Below are positions 1-11,020 of a stretch of 64,000 nucleotides of DNA, one piece after another. How positions within the stretch are numbered: position 1 is the first letter of the stretch; each line of letters starts with the position of its first letter. The translations under genes and the position numbers were made by a program. The notes below the pieces were generated by a model, which saw nothing but the letters and a program-made list of their open reading frames with translations, made no database searches and was not told the origin of the DNA. This DNA comes from Gavia stellata (taxonomy: Eukaryota > Chordata > Aves > Gaviiformes > Gaviidae): contig NC_082596.1 of assembly GCF_030936135.1 (NCBI RefSeq), positions 76,848,888 through 76,912,887 of the forward strand, written 5' to 3'.

Positions 1-1198
1 TTTGGTTACCTTTTTATTTAGAAAATCATCCCTAACTCTGATGTTTCATTGTGTTTGAAACTTAAAATGATCTTGAAGTTCTGCAGCTTCTGTGGTGGAC
101 CTCTTGGCTTGTTTGTGGTGTTTTACTCGGAAAGGCATATTCACACACCTTTGATTTATCATGCTTGTTCCTAGCAGAAAACGTAGCCTCCACAGCCTCC
201 TTCTTAAAAAGAACTTGTGATGGAGGCCACCCGCCGCACGTCACTTTTAGGTATTTATTATTAGTGTGCATATGTTTGATACATAAAACGCAAAAATTTG
301 TGTGAAGAAGGATGGTCGCTATTCTGAAGCTTTGACCGTTACTACATCGCATTATTACAACATTATTACATTACAAAGGGTATCACAATATAGCTGACCT
401 TGCCACCAGGCATTGATTTGTCATCTTTTTTCAGTTTCTACTGCTCAGCACTACTCCATGTTAGAAGTTAATCCAGTACTTGTTTTCAGAAGAGGATTGG
501 TCTTTTGAAAAAATATAGTTCCTACAGATGACTGGTAGTTTCTTTAACAATAGACAAGTTGTGAAGATGCTTTGAAATTACTAAGATGATGCATCAAAAT
601 TTGTTGTACCCAAAGCAGCGTAAAACGTCCTTTTGCTCAAGAAAACTATCTGTAAAAGGAAACCAGAAAGAAAACAGAACAAATGTAGACCTAGAAGCAC
701 CATTCATTTATTTGAAAAGCAGAAGGAAGATTATCTGTTCAACCAAATGGCTCATTCAACAGGTATTTAACAGGACAAACAGAAAGAGAAATATGAAATG
801 GCTAGTGCTAGATGATGGAGTGTAGCTAAGCTGTGAGTACAGGAAGTTGTGTCCTCTGCTGTAATTTGTATGTTATTCTCTGCTTCACAACACAGTGCCT
901 CTACACTCCCAGTTCAATCCCAGTCCCAATATTCAGCACATTTTTGCTGGAAAAAGAATAATTAAATTCAGATGCTTGATGAGGATGTGAATACAGCTTC
1001 ATTGTAAGAAAACCCACAGCTCCACCTGTCTCTATTCCAAATTCAATAGGCAGAGCCATAGTGAATGTTTTGAGTCTTAAAGCATGTTCTGGATCCCTTA
1101 TTCTCCAGTCTTCTTCCGCATGCTAGTTGAGGATGCTTCTGGTCACCTTGCCATCACAGTTTTACAGCTTGTCTTCCTGGGTAGCAGCCAGCAGACCT
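1..1198. other. Intergenic, no gene seen
   Basis: AT-rich DNA with short open frames (up to 96 codons) that resemble no protein I know. No repeat family is recognised. Confidence 0.7.
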
Positions 1199-2340
1199 TG
1201 TGGTGGGTTAACCCTGGCTGGATGCCAGGTGCCCACCAAAGCTGCTCTATCACTCCCCTTCCTCGGCTGGACAGGGGAGAGAAAATATAATGAAAGGCTC
1301 ATGGGTCAAGATAAGGACAGGGAGATCACTCACCAATTACCGTCACGGGCAAAACAGACTCGACTTGGGGAAATTAGTTTAGTTTTATTACCAATCAAAA
1401 TCAGAGTAGAGTAATGAGAAATAAAACCAAATCTTAAAAACACCTTTCCCCCCACCCTCCCTTCTTCCTGGGCTCAACTTCCCTCCCAATTTTCTCTACC
1501 TCCTCCCCCTGAGCGGTGCAGGGGGACGGGGAATGGGGGTTGCAGTCAGTTCATGACACGTTTCTGCCGCTCCTTCCTCCTCAGGGGGAGGACTCCTCAG
1601 ACTCTTCCCCTGCACCAGTGTGGGGTCCCTCCAGTGGGAGACAGTTCTCCATTAAATTCTCCAACGTGGGTCCTTCCCATGGGCTACAGTTCTTCATGAG
1701 CTGCTCCAACATGGTTCCTTTCCACGGGGTGCAGTCCTTCAGGAACAGACTGCTCCAGCGTGGGTCCCCCGCAGGGTCCCAAGTCCTGCCAGCAAACCTG
1801 CTCCAGTGTGGGCTCCTCTCTCCACGGGTCCACAGGTCCTTCCAGGAGCCTGCTCCATCACAGGCTTCCAGTGGAGTTACAGCCTCCTTCGGGCATCCAC
1901 CTGCTGTGGCGTGGGCTCCTCCACAGGCTGCAGATGGATATCTGCTCCACTGTGGACCTCCATGGGCTGCAGTGGGACAGCCTGCCTCACCGTGGTCTTC
2001 CCCACGGGCTGCAGGGGAATCTCTGCTCCAGCGCCTGGAGCACCTCCTGTCCCTCCTTCTTCACTGACCTTGGTGTCTGCAGAGTTGTTTCTCTCACACA
2101 TTATCACTCCTCTCTTCTCCGGCTGCTGTTGTGCAGTTGTTTTTCCCCCCTTCTTAAATATGTTATCCCAGAGGCACTACCACCGTCGCTGATTGTCTTG
2201 GCTTTGGCCAGCGATGGGTCCGTCTTGGAGCCAGCTGGCATTGGCTCTATAGGACGCAGGGGAAGCTTCTAGCAGCTTCTCACAGAAGCCACCCCTGTAG
2301 CCCCCCCACTACCAAAACCTTGCTATGCAAACACAATACA
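1199..2340 (-). mobile_element. Solo-LTR-like element of an avian endogenous retrovirus
   Basis: Read on the minus strand it starts TGTATTGTGTTTGCAT at 2340 and ends about 1199 in GGTTAACCCACCACA, so it has TG...CA type ends. A TATTTAAG box lies at 2153-2160 and AATAAA at 1384-1389 (plus TTTATT), the order expected of U3-R-U5. Between them is a degenerate array of units of about 40-52 bases. I recognise this as a recurrent LTR-type repeat in bird genomes but cannot name the family. No gag, pol or env sequence is next to it, so it is probably a solo LTR. No clear target-site duplication was found. The open frames crossing it are by-products of its GC-rich repeats. Confidence 0.75.
1617..2040 (-). 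repeat. Degenerate tandem array inside the LTR
   Basis: Units of about 40-52 bases, each ending in CTGCTCCA on the plus strand (TGGAGCAG on the element strand). Exact octamers start at 1701, 1750, 1798, 1850, 1942 and 2023; the two larger gaps each contain a diverged unit. Units share a GTGGG...CCAC...GGGCTGCAG core. Confidence 0.8.
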
Positions 2341-2473
2341 AGAGCTATAAGCTGCAGAGCTGAAGAGAAGTGTATTGTCTTGAGGATCCAGAAATAGTGT
2401 TGGGTTTATCGTGACAGATTGCTATCCTAGGACTGGTAGAAACGAACTGTTTTTTGTAAGTATCCATTGAATA
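2341..2473. other. Short intergenic gap between LTR and CR1
   Basis: Unremarkable AT-rich DNA; no feature is seen. Confidence 0.6.
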
Positions 2474-2517
2474 TATAACACTATTCACTGGGGACTATAA
2501 CACTATTTATTGGGGAC
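2474..2517. repeat. 22-bp tandem duplication
   Basis: TATAACACTATT(C/T)A(C/T)TGGGGAC occurs twice back to back (2474-2495 and 2496-2517), differing at two positions, directly abutting the 5' edge of the CR1 fragment. Confidence 0.85.
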
Positions 2518-3219
2518 AAGTGGCTGGAAAGCTGCCTGGTGGAAAAGGACCTGGGCGTGTTGATTGACAGCTGGCTGAATATGAGCCAGCAGTGTGCCCA
2601 GGTGGCCAATGGCGTCCTGGCCTGTATCAGAAACAGTGTGGCCAGCAAGACTAGGGAAGTGATTGGTTGTCCCCCTGTACTCGGCACTGGTGAGGCCGCA
2701 CCTCAAATACTGTGTTCAGTTTTGGGCCCCTCACTACAAGAAGGACATTGAGGTGCTGGAGTGTGTCCAGAGAAGGGCGACGAAGCTGGTGAGGGGTCTG
2801 GAGCACAAGTCTTATGAGGAGCGGCTGAGGGAACTGGGGTTGTTCAGTCTGGAGAAGAGGAGGCTGAGGGGAGACCTCATCGCTCTCTACAATTACCTGA
2901 AAGGGGGTTGTAGAGAGGTGGGTGTTGGTCTCTTCTCCCAAGTGACTAGTGACAGGACAAGAGGAAATGGCCTCAAGTTGTGCCAGGGGAGGTTTAGGCT
3001 GGATATTAGGAAAAATTTCTTCGCTGAAGGTGTTGTCAGGCATTGGAAGAGGCTGCCCCCGGAGGTGGGCATCACCTGGAGGTATTTAAAAGGCATCACC
3101 TCACCATCCCTGGAGGTATTTAAAAGACGTGTAGATGAGGCACTTAGGGACATGGTTTAGTGGTGGACTTGATGATCTTAAAGGTCTTTTCAAACCTAAA
3201 CAATTCCATGATTCTATGA
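2518..3219 (+). mobile_element. CR1 LINE, 5'-truncated (end of ORF2 and 3' tail)
   Basis: The plus strand encodes the C-terminal end of CR1 ORF2: EKDLGVLID, then, after a frameshift near 2660, [46 protein letters not shown] and [10 protein letters not shown]. The 3' end carries two CR1 terminal octamers, ATTCCATG and ATTCTATG (3203-3218). A nine-base loss removes part of the usual AKKAN, and a small duplication near 3069-3126 disturbs the end of the frame. It is a dead copy related to the one at 7900. Confidence 0.92.
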
Positions 3220-6200
3220 CTATTTCTCATGTTTTTTCAGTGAATAGGAAGTGTCTCCCTTTGTAAAGAGGTCGTGTACTTCATCCCTTGTTTAACATTG
3301 CATTGAGTTATTTCCTTTACCTTAGCAATGTTGCAGGCTTGGAATATGCTTGACATGCATTGTACTTGCACTAGAAGAATCTTGAGTTAAGCTTTATCTT
3401 TTTATATTAATTACTTCAGTTATTTTTCTTGAAGATGCAGTTATATAACATGTAGACTACTGATCTGGGTTGTATGAGTTTATGATTGTGTAAGAAACAG
3501 TAAATAAATCACAATTTTGATGAAAGGTTAGTGTGGTTTTACATGCTGAACACACATATTAAGAAACAAAATTAGCAACCAATGTAAAATATTAACTGTT
3601 TGTAAATCATTCACAAGTCAGCAACTGTAGATGCAGAGCAGTTTTCTTAATTTTTGCTTCAGTGGGCAATAGGCATAGGTTTAGATTGGTGTCTTGTTGA
3701 AAGAGGGAAACTGACAAAATTGTCACCTAGAATTCAGCAGAAGCTATTGGCAGGTAAAGTATTGTGCTCCATTATATGTTGCAATGTATGTAACATGAAA
3801 TGTGGTAGTGATTCTCCCTCCCTCAGCATAGTTTCCCTCCATTCTGTGTTCTCTGAGCACTGAAGAAGAGTGAAAAATTACATTTCTTAACCACTCATGC
3901 TGACAAAAGTTTGCCTAGTGGTAGATGTGGAAGAGATGTCTCTTAAGACTGCACAAATCAAAATCACTTCTAAATAAAAGAGGTATTTTTTTACAGAGTT
4001 AGCAGGAAGAAAAAAACAGAAATCTCAAAACTCCCAGAAGTTTCCTAGACTGTCTTTCAAAGAACTATGCAGAATGTCAGACTGCTGTAAAGGCAGGTTG
4101 CTTCTAGACTTTCAGCATCTGACCTCAGCACACAGAGGTTCAAAATCTGTGCCTCGGACCAGAGACAAACTCTGCAAGAGTGGGGGGGGAGGTGCTGCCA
4201 CTTTAAACCTTGCCTAGATTTAGGCCATTTGGATTCCAAATGGAGTTGGAGCCAAATGTGGTAAAGCAGAAAAATAAGCTGGAAGAGACTAACCCTTCCT
4301 AGCAAAATATTTAATGGAAGCTGCCCCTGAGGAGTTACCCAGAATTGCACAGCATATGGCAAAGACTTGCATTTGTACTTGAAAACAAGAACTTGAACTA
4401 AGGTCTCTGAGCACAAAGGTAACGAATGCATCAGACTATCCTTCTTGTTTAACTGCCTGTCTCCTCCAGTCACATGTAAATCCTGTCTAAATGAGAGCCT
4501 GTCTCTCCTGATGTGGAAGCTGTGATTATCTGAGGTGTGGAAGTGAACAGCATCATAAGGAGAACAGATGGCAGGCAGTTCTGAGTGGGGATACGGCTGG
4601 CTGCGCTGTGAGGAAGCTACCTGCAGCAGCTTAAGCTGTTATCTTTCCTGGCTGGCTGTTTTGCCTCCTAGGTGGAGATGATTGCCCTTCTTAAGGAGTT
4701 GGCAGGATGGATCGTGTGAACACTTGGTGGCTCTGTCACCCAGTGCTACAGGGACAGACAGATTCTTTTAGGGATCCATGGTAGAATGAGGACTGGCCAC
4801 AGGGTTGTAGTTATCATTAAGCTTTATTATTACATAAAATATTTAATTATCAGCATAGCTTATTGCTAGCTACAATTTCTAGCATTTAGTGTAGCTTATT
4901 GTTGCACAAAATTTTTTATCAATTATCATACTTTCAGTTAAGCAAAATTTCTGGTAATCAGTATAGCTTTCTTACTATCCAGAGTCTTTAGTTACCTAGA
5001 CTTTTAGTCACCTGGACCCTCTGCAGATCAGGTCAAATTCTTAATAATCAGTGCATGATAGAATAATCATAATCTGGACTCAGACTTTACCCAAAAAAAC
5101 ATGAGTCACTCACTCATTCTTTGGAGGAAGAAAATAATGGTGGATGCGTCCCAGACCACTGGGGGATCATGGGTTTTGCTGTCCAGCAGCAGCAGGACTT
5201 GCAGCTGCTTGATTTTATAGGCAATATCTCATGTGCTGTTACACTTCCCTGTTCCATAATGGGTGTCACCACATCCTGGCAGCAATGCTTGGTGGGCAAA
5301 TAGTCTTGTCACAATGCTGACAGGGGATCTGGCTGTTCTGTAATGGGGGTCATCACATCTTGGTGACAACCGCAGTGTTGAAAAGAAGAAGAGAGGTGGA
5401 GGCGATACGTGACCAGCACACTTACATACTATGGTCGTTTGTCTTAGGAAGTGGTGTTGGTTATGCTAACCATACTACCAGGAGTCAGGAGCAGGGCATA
5501 CCGGTCACATGGCTCCAGTGGAAAGCTTCTCATCTTAGTGTAAATGCATCTTCCTAAGCAAAAACCATACACTGCACTCAAGCAGTTGAGGCGTGTACAT
5601 ATATCGCTGCCACATCTGAGACAGAGACAATAACCCACAGCAGAAGGTAGTGAACATTACCTTACTCATCCCTTCAGCTGTGAATGTGTACTCCTGACCA
5701 GTGAGACCTGTGGATGTGGAAGATTCAGTTCCCACTCAGTTCTCCAGAGCCCTGGGTCTGTGATATGCATAAAGTAATGCCTCTTTCTTGGAGAAGGTCC
5801 ATGTACTTGGTAACTTTTATGTTATATTAAGCATAAATTCTCCAGAAAATTGGCATCTTTTCTAGAAAGGTCCTCATGTTAGCACAGGACTGAAGGGGAG
5901 TCAAAGATACCTTTGCAACAAAGCTGTCGAGAAGGAAGGGCAAGAAACACCAGTATGATCCCTTGCCATAGCACTTGCTGTAATCTCAGGCAATTGAGCA
6001 CCAACATGCTCTTTGTGAGGAGACTCCAACCTTGTTCTCATCCCATAAAGAGTGACTTGAGGCTCATATTGGTGACAAATGCTCGTCCAGGCTTATTGCA
6101 AGCAGTGCATGGTAGTGTGTGGTCCTCATGACAATGAGTTAATTGCAGCCAGTGACAAAATGTCTTCTGGACCAAGCGTTATGTGGTCTTTGATATCTTT

Positions 6201-7899
6201 GTAAACAATGATCAAAAAAAATCACATAAGAACAAGCACTGCATTATGTTCCCTCCATATCTCAAGCCAGCTTGTTCCTCACGCCTCACCTGGGTCTGCC
6301 TTTTCACCCACACAATGGACTATTCCATTCATAAACTAACTGCTATAATTTGCTTTTCTGACATGAGATCGTAATATCACATTTAAGCCCTGATAGCATT
6401 TCATCTCTGGGCCACAGCTTCTGTGAGGCTCACAGTGGTCAATGCTTGAGAAGATTCTTTCTGTGAGCAATATATGGCTGGATGAGTGCCCCAGCACTGC
6501 CTACACCCCTAGGTGAGCACATCTTTTCAGCTTACAGCAGAAGCTATTCCTATCTCTGTATTGGAAGAGCCTGCCTACTGTGATTGCAACCTGCTCTCAC
6601 TGTCTCTGTGACTCTTCACAGCCTGTCAGTTTTTCTATTGACACTTTTTCAGTTCATCACAACCTCTCTCTTTTCTGTAGGCTTGCTTCCATTACAGTAA
6701 AGTGCTTAGGCTGCCTCCAACCAGCAAGTGGTACGTTAACTCCTCCAAAGCTGTGTGTTTGAGTCTGTGTCCATGTTCACTTTGTTAGCAGTTCCTTTTT
6801 ATCCTTCTTTTGTTTACCTTCACATATTCACATAGACAGCAATACGGAACTGAACAGGGGAAAAAGTCACACATAAAATATTCATGAAAGATAAGATAGA
6901 TACTTTCCCAGTTTGTCAGCTCTGTCTGAGATTCATCTCCTAGCTAATCTGTCGCAAAGTCTACTTATGTTCTGCAGGAGACTTAGTTTTTATCCTCGTA
7001 CAATGCAAGTAATCCATCTATTTGTGTCTGAAGGCTTTATTTAATTCTTACTCTCTTCCAAAGGAAATGCACCCTCTGTTTTATCCAGAAAATTTAGTTG
7101 TACATTTCTGCTATAATATTCTCTTCTGTCTTGTCTCATCTTTCTGGCTCATGCAGATTTGGACCTTGTTTATGGAACATAGAAGGACTTTTCATTCTAG
7201 TACATCTGAGTGATTCTTAGAGTTTTTTTCTTTCCTTTTCCATTTTGTAGATGATAATTTTCTTTTCCATTACTGGTATTATTACATCATGGAATAATAT
7301 ATTGGGGGGAAAAAAAAAGAGACAGACAAAGACAGGATTCTACCACTGTTTTTCTTCTGAAGAAGCAACAGTGAGGGAAGCAGGAAAAAAGGTCTGCAGC
7401 CTCCAAATAGCATCCTCAAACTACAGTTAAGGAGTAAACCAAATACTAAGCAACAAACCAGCCGTTCTTCTTATGCTTAGGCAACAGTGACTGTTCCTTT
7501 GACACCAAATGTTGAAAACGGGCACAAGCATTGTGCTAGTACGATTCCTAATTAATTGTTTCACGTTATTTTCTCAATACCTAAGATACTGATGATATCT
7601 GAGTCAATTTAAAGCCCTTTGCATTATTGCTCAAAACAGGTTTGTTCAAATAATGTTAGGCTCAGTGATCTACAGCATGAACACATCCCTACCAAATTTG
7701 GTAACTATAGCCACAGTGGGAGGCTAGCATGAGATGAGTGTCATGCTATTCAGATGAGGGAAAGATAAAGTTGGGAGTAAAGCCATCTAATCATAACTAG
7801 ACTGAAGGCTCGGGAAAACTGCCTTTTAATTCTAATCTGCATTTTATAACAATGGAAGGGGTGAAAACTATTGGAAAGTGGGTACAAACTGTTTAACTC
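3220..7899. other. Intergenic, no gene seen
   Basis: No recognisable coding region. The longest open frame (138 codons, minus, 4057-4473) resembles nothing. A stretch from about 4800 to 5400 has internal duplication and could be a decayed LTR (see separate entry). Confidence 0.65.
4800..5400 (-). repeat. Unidentified, internally repeated stretch, possibly a decayed LTR
   Basis: Two imperfect copies, 5251-5286 and 5335-5370, share the pattern GTTC..TAATGGG.GTCA.CACATC. Another weak repetition (AGCATAGCTTATTG / GTGTAGCTTATTG / AGTATAGCTTTCTT) runs through 4850-4970, and a minus-strand AATAAA with AAGCTT lies at about 4819. This combination resembles an old LTR in minus orientation, but I do not recognise the family and the boundaries are guesses. 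Confidence 0.3.
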
Positions 7900-8735
7900 A
7901 GAATCACAGAATCACAGAATCACTAAGGTTGGAAAAGACCTGTAAGATCATCAAGTCCAACCTACAAAAAAAACCCAAAAACAAACAAACAAACAAAAAC
8001 AAAACAAACAAAAAAAACCCCACACACCACACAACAACAACAAACCACAACACACCAAAAACCAACCCACCCAACACCACACAGCACCATGCCCATCAAG
8101 CTACATCCCACAATGCCACATCCACACGCTCCTTGAATACCTCCAGGGAGGGTGACTCTACCACCTCCCTGGGCAGCCTATTCCAATGTTTCACTACTCT
8201 CTCAGTAAAGAACTTTTTCCTAATATCCAGCCTGAACCTCCCCTGGCGCAACTTAAGGCCATTTCCTCTAGTCCTGTCACTAGTCACTTGGGAGAAGAGA
8301 CCAACACCCACCTCTCTGCAACCCCCTTTCAGGTAGTTGTAGAGAGCGATAAGGTCTCCCCTCAGCCTCCTCTTCTCCACACTGAACAACCTCAGCTCCC
8401 TCAGCCGCTCCTCATAAGACTTGTTCTCCAGACCCCTCACCAGCTTCGTCGCCCTTCTCTGGACACGCTCCAGCACCTCAATGTCCTTCTTGTAGGGAGG
8501 GGCCCAAAACTGAACACAGTATTCGAGGTGCGGCCTCACGAGAGCCGAGTACAGAGGCATGATCCCCTCCCTACTCCTGCTGGCCACACCATTTCTGATA
8601 CAAGCCAGGATGCCGTTGGCCTTCTTGGCCACCTGGGCACACTGCTGGCTCATATTCAGCCGGCTGTCGACCAACACCCCCAGGTCCTTTTCTGCGGGGG
8701 AGCTTTCCAGCCACTCCCTCTGCTTTGATCCGTAT
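7900..8735 (-). mobile_element. CR1 LINE, 5'-truncated (end of ORF2 and 3' tail), with A/C-rich expansion
   Basis: The minus strand reads an unbroken ORF2 end of about 210 codons down to about 8096: [70 protein letters not shown], then [18 protein letters not shown]. The 3' tail ends at about 7900 in GAATCACA repeats, the antisense of the CR1 octamer. The 3'UTR is interrupted by an A/C-rich tract. The open frame and good match suggest a younger insertion than the copy in intron 2. Confidence 0.93.
7964..8085. repeat. A/C-rich simple-sequence tract inside the CR1 3'UTR
   Basis: About 120 bases composed almost only of A and C on the plus strand: CAAA units, then CACA, CAACAA and CCAACCC runs. 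It lies between TCCAACCTA of the CR1 tail and the ACCATGCCCATCAAG that resumes recognisable CR1 sequence. Confidence 0.85.
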
Positions 8736-10640
8736 CTGTGCACAGGGACTGGCAATGGGACTGCAAAGTGACTGATAACACATTGTCTACATCATTCTTG
8801 GGTGATGTGCTAGAGCCTCCTGTTCAAACACGTTATCTCTCCCACCTTGTTTGCAAACCGAAGAGTTCTGCAATGGTAATAAATTGGTACCATTGCTACA
8901 CGGGCACAGCATCATTATGTGTCATCATCAGGGTGACTACCTCCATGTGCAAAAACACGTTGACGCCTGTCTCGTGTTAGCTGTGAATAATACGGTCTCT
9001 TGGTTGCTTACCAACAAGTCCTGGCCTTTAAACCTTTTAGGATCATCTGTTATTTCTCACACACTGGTATCTTGAATTTTGAAACAGTTTGGCAGTTAAG
9101 GGGACATCTCTATTCATTGTGTTTCAGCAGTAAGAGAAGTTTTTCTCCATGAAAGAGCCAGCACACTGAAAGGTCTGGAACAAATTTGCAGGGCCACAGC
9201 AGGTCTGACTTAGCCAGCGCCTGTTACAGAAAACTTAATGATCTTGCTTTTGTCCACCACAGAAAGATTCTGTTAAGCAAAGATTTGTGTATTGCCAACA
9301 GCTGATGAGGAGGTTTATGAAAAGTAGTACAAGCCACAAGAATTATTAGAATTATAGAGACATGGGATATGCTTTTTAGAAGGGCATTTAATGGAATTTA
9401 ATTAATTTTTTCCATCTTGCCCATTGTACCTCTCACTCTTTATTTCCTTTTTCTTTCTGAGAAATAAAATAAATATGATTTTAATAGAAAATGCAATTGT
9501 TGCCTGGTCACAGCAACTTCTATGGTAAGTTACAGGTACAGCAGAAAGGTAAAAACACATCAGATGACTTTGAGGTGGTATTTCAACACTCTGATTGATT
9601 AAACCAGCATTTTAATAATCTGATCTTAATTTTAATTTCAATTTTTAATTTTCTTTGAAAGCTGTTTACCTTTTGCAAGCCATTTGGATGAAACATTGAC
9701 GTTAGATTTGAGTTATGTTTATGTTTACTACAGACATCTTCAATTTCTACATCTCTTACACCCTTAGAACATATTTTGAATTTTCAGCCTTTTCAGCTGA
9801 ATTCAGCTGAAAGGAAAAACAGGAAAAATCTCCAAAACACTTCTGTTCTTGTGGTGGTCGCAATTTGTCCACTGAGGTGTTGATTTGCAATGGAAAACAA
9901 CTGAGAACCAGCTGCAACTGACCCTGGGATTTCTTGATGCTTTCAAGATTATAGCCTGATCATTACAGCAGACACATCCCAAGAACTGAAAATGCAAGTC
10001 AGATCACAGAGTAACGTCTAGCACAACAAGCACAATGAAACCCACAAGCCTATCTGTGGATTTTAGGTCCTGTTTTTATTTTGAATAGCCTCTTTCAGAA
10101 CTATAGCTGAGTTATAATTGCCCTTATATCATTGTAACAGCAAACACAGCCATGAGAGTTTTAAAATCTGACAGCTGGAACTTTTTCCTCCTTCACAAAA
10201 AGATTGGCTTTAATACTGCAGTGCACTAGAGGCTGGTCTGGGAGCAGTGGCTGTCCCAGATCTCCTGCCACACTATCTGGCTATAAGCTGTTCAGGACTA
10301 TGAAATGCTGATAGTGTTTTTTAAAACAAACTTGAACTAAATAAAAATGACAGGCGGTTACCTGGATTCATCTAGGAAAGAGAACTCCCCGTAAACCTTT
10401 TCTTTTAGAATAGGGAAACAGATCTTGAGCATTTACTATTGCTTTTAAATATACGTCTGATGAAAGAGAAAAAGTGGAAAAAGTTAAATATAGCATATCC
10501 AGGGGTGTCAATCCCGCATGTATACCTGTTCAGAGCTTGCAGTCACTTGAGTGGTATTTCAACCATACCTGTGTTTCTTTCATGAAAATAATGTTCCACG
10601 GAGGTGGTTCAAAGCACTTGCTTTTACAGCAACAGCCGCA
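8736..10640. other. Intergenic, upstream of the proposed DDC promoter
   Basis: No gene or transposon is recognised. An alternative upstream DDC first exon could lie here, as mammals have two, but I cannot identify one. Confidence 0.6.
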
Positions 10641-10915
10641 GCAGAAATGTCCCGGAGTGTGTAACACAGACCGGGAGCATGTGATCAGACACTCACTGTT
10701 AGACTCGTTAATGGAGTTCATGGAAGGAAACACACACCACTTCACAGTTAACGTAGGCAATGGCCGTTTCTCAGTCAGATCAGTCTGCCTTTCGGGTAGC
10801 TTTTTTTGCTAAGTATATTTTGGAGGAGATGTGGGAGGAGGGGGAGATGCTGCTGCTGCATGTTGAATGCAAAGCGCTTGGCTGCGATAGGCTGAGGGGA
10901 CGTGGATACTCTGCC

Positions 10916-10951
10916 TATATATGCTGGCAACTGCATCCTGTGCGCTTTATA
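10916..10951 (+). promoter_or_regulatory. Candidate TATA boxes of the DDC promoter
   Basis: TATATAT lies at 10916-10922 and a second TATA-like CTTTATAG at 10945-10952, both just upstream of the proposed non-coding exon 1. The flanking 300 bases are locally richer in G and C than the surrounding DNA. Two GTTAA-type half sites (about 10707 and 10747) resemble half of the HNF-1 motif, which is known to drive non-neuronal DDC transcription in mammals; half sites alone are weak evidence. The transcription start cannot be fixed from sequence, and a second, alternative promoter as in mammals may lie elsewhere. Confidence 0.5.
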
Positions 10952-11020
10952 GCTGTCACAGAGGAGCAAAGAAAGACAGTGAGAAAGACAGAGGAAAAGG
11001 AAAAACCTTACCAACACGCT
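10946..11020 (+). other. DDC: Proposed non-coding exon 1 of DDC (5'UTR); 5' end approximate
   Basis: A purine-rich stretch lies just downstream of the TATA-like motifs and ends at CACGCT followed by GTAAGTAAC, a near-consensus splice donor at 11021. It contains no ATG. Joined to the acceptor at 15995, the frame entering exon 2 meets a TGA at 10980-10982, so the methionine at 16033 would be the first start codon. Mammalian DDC likewise has non-coding alternative first exons (neuronal and non-neuronal); which type this is cannot be told. The 5' boundary is inferred from TATA spacing only. Confidence 0.6.

Noticed and set aside
1516..2272. Overlapping open frames of 128-183 codons on the plus strand, and a 76-codon one on the minus strand
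   Set aside because: They come from the GC-rich tandem array inside the LTR; the residues are repeat-derived and match no protein.
4057..4473. 138-codon minus-strand open frame
   Set aside because: No recognisable domain, no splice structure and no similarity to known neighbours of DDC; length is compatible with chance.
8186..8728. 180-codon plus-strand open frame
   Set aside because: It is the antisense shadow of the CR1 ORF2 end on the minus strand.
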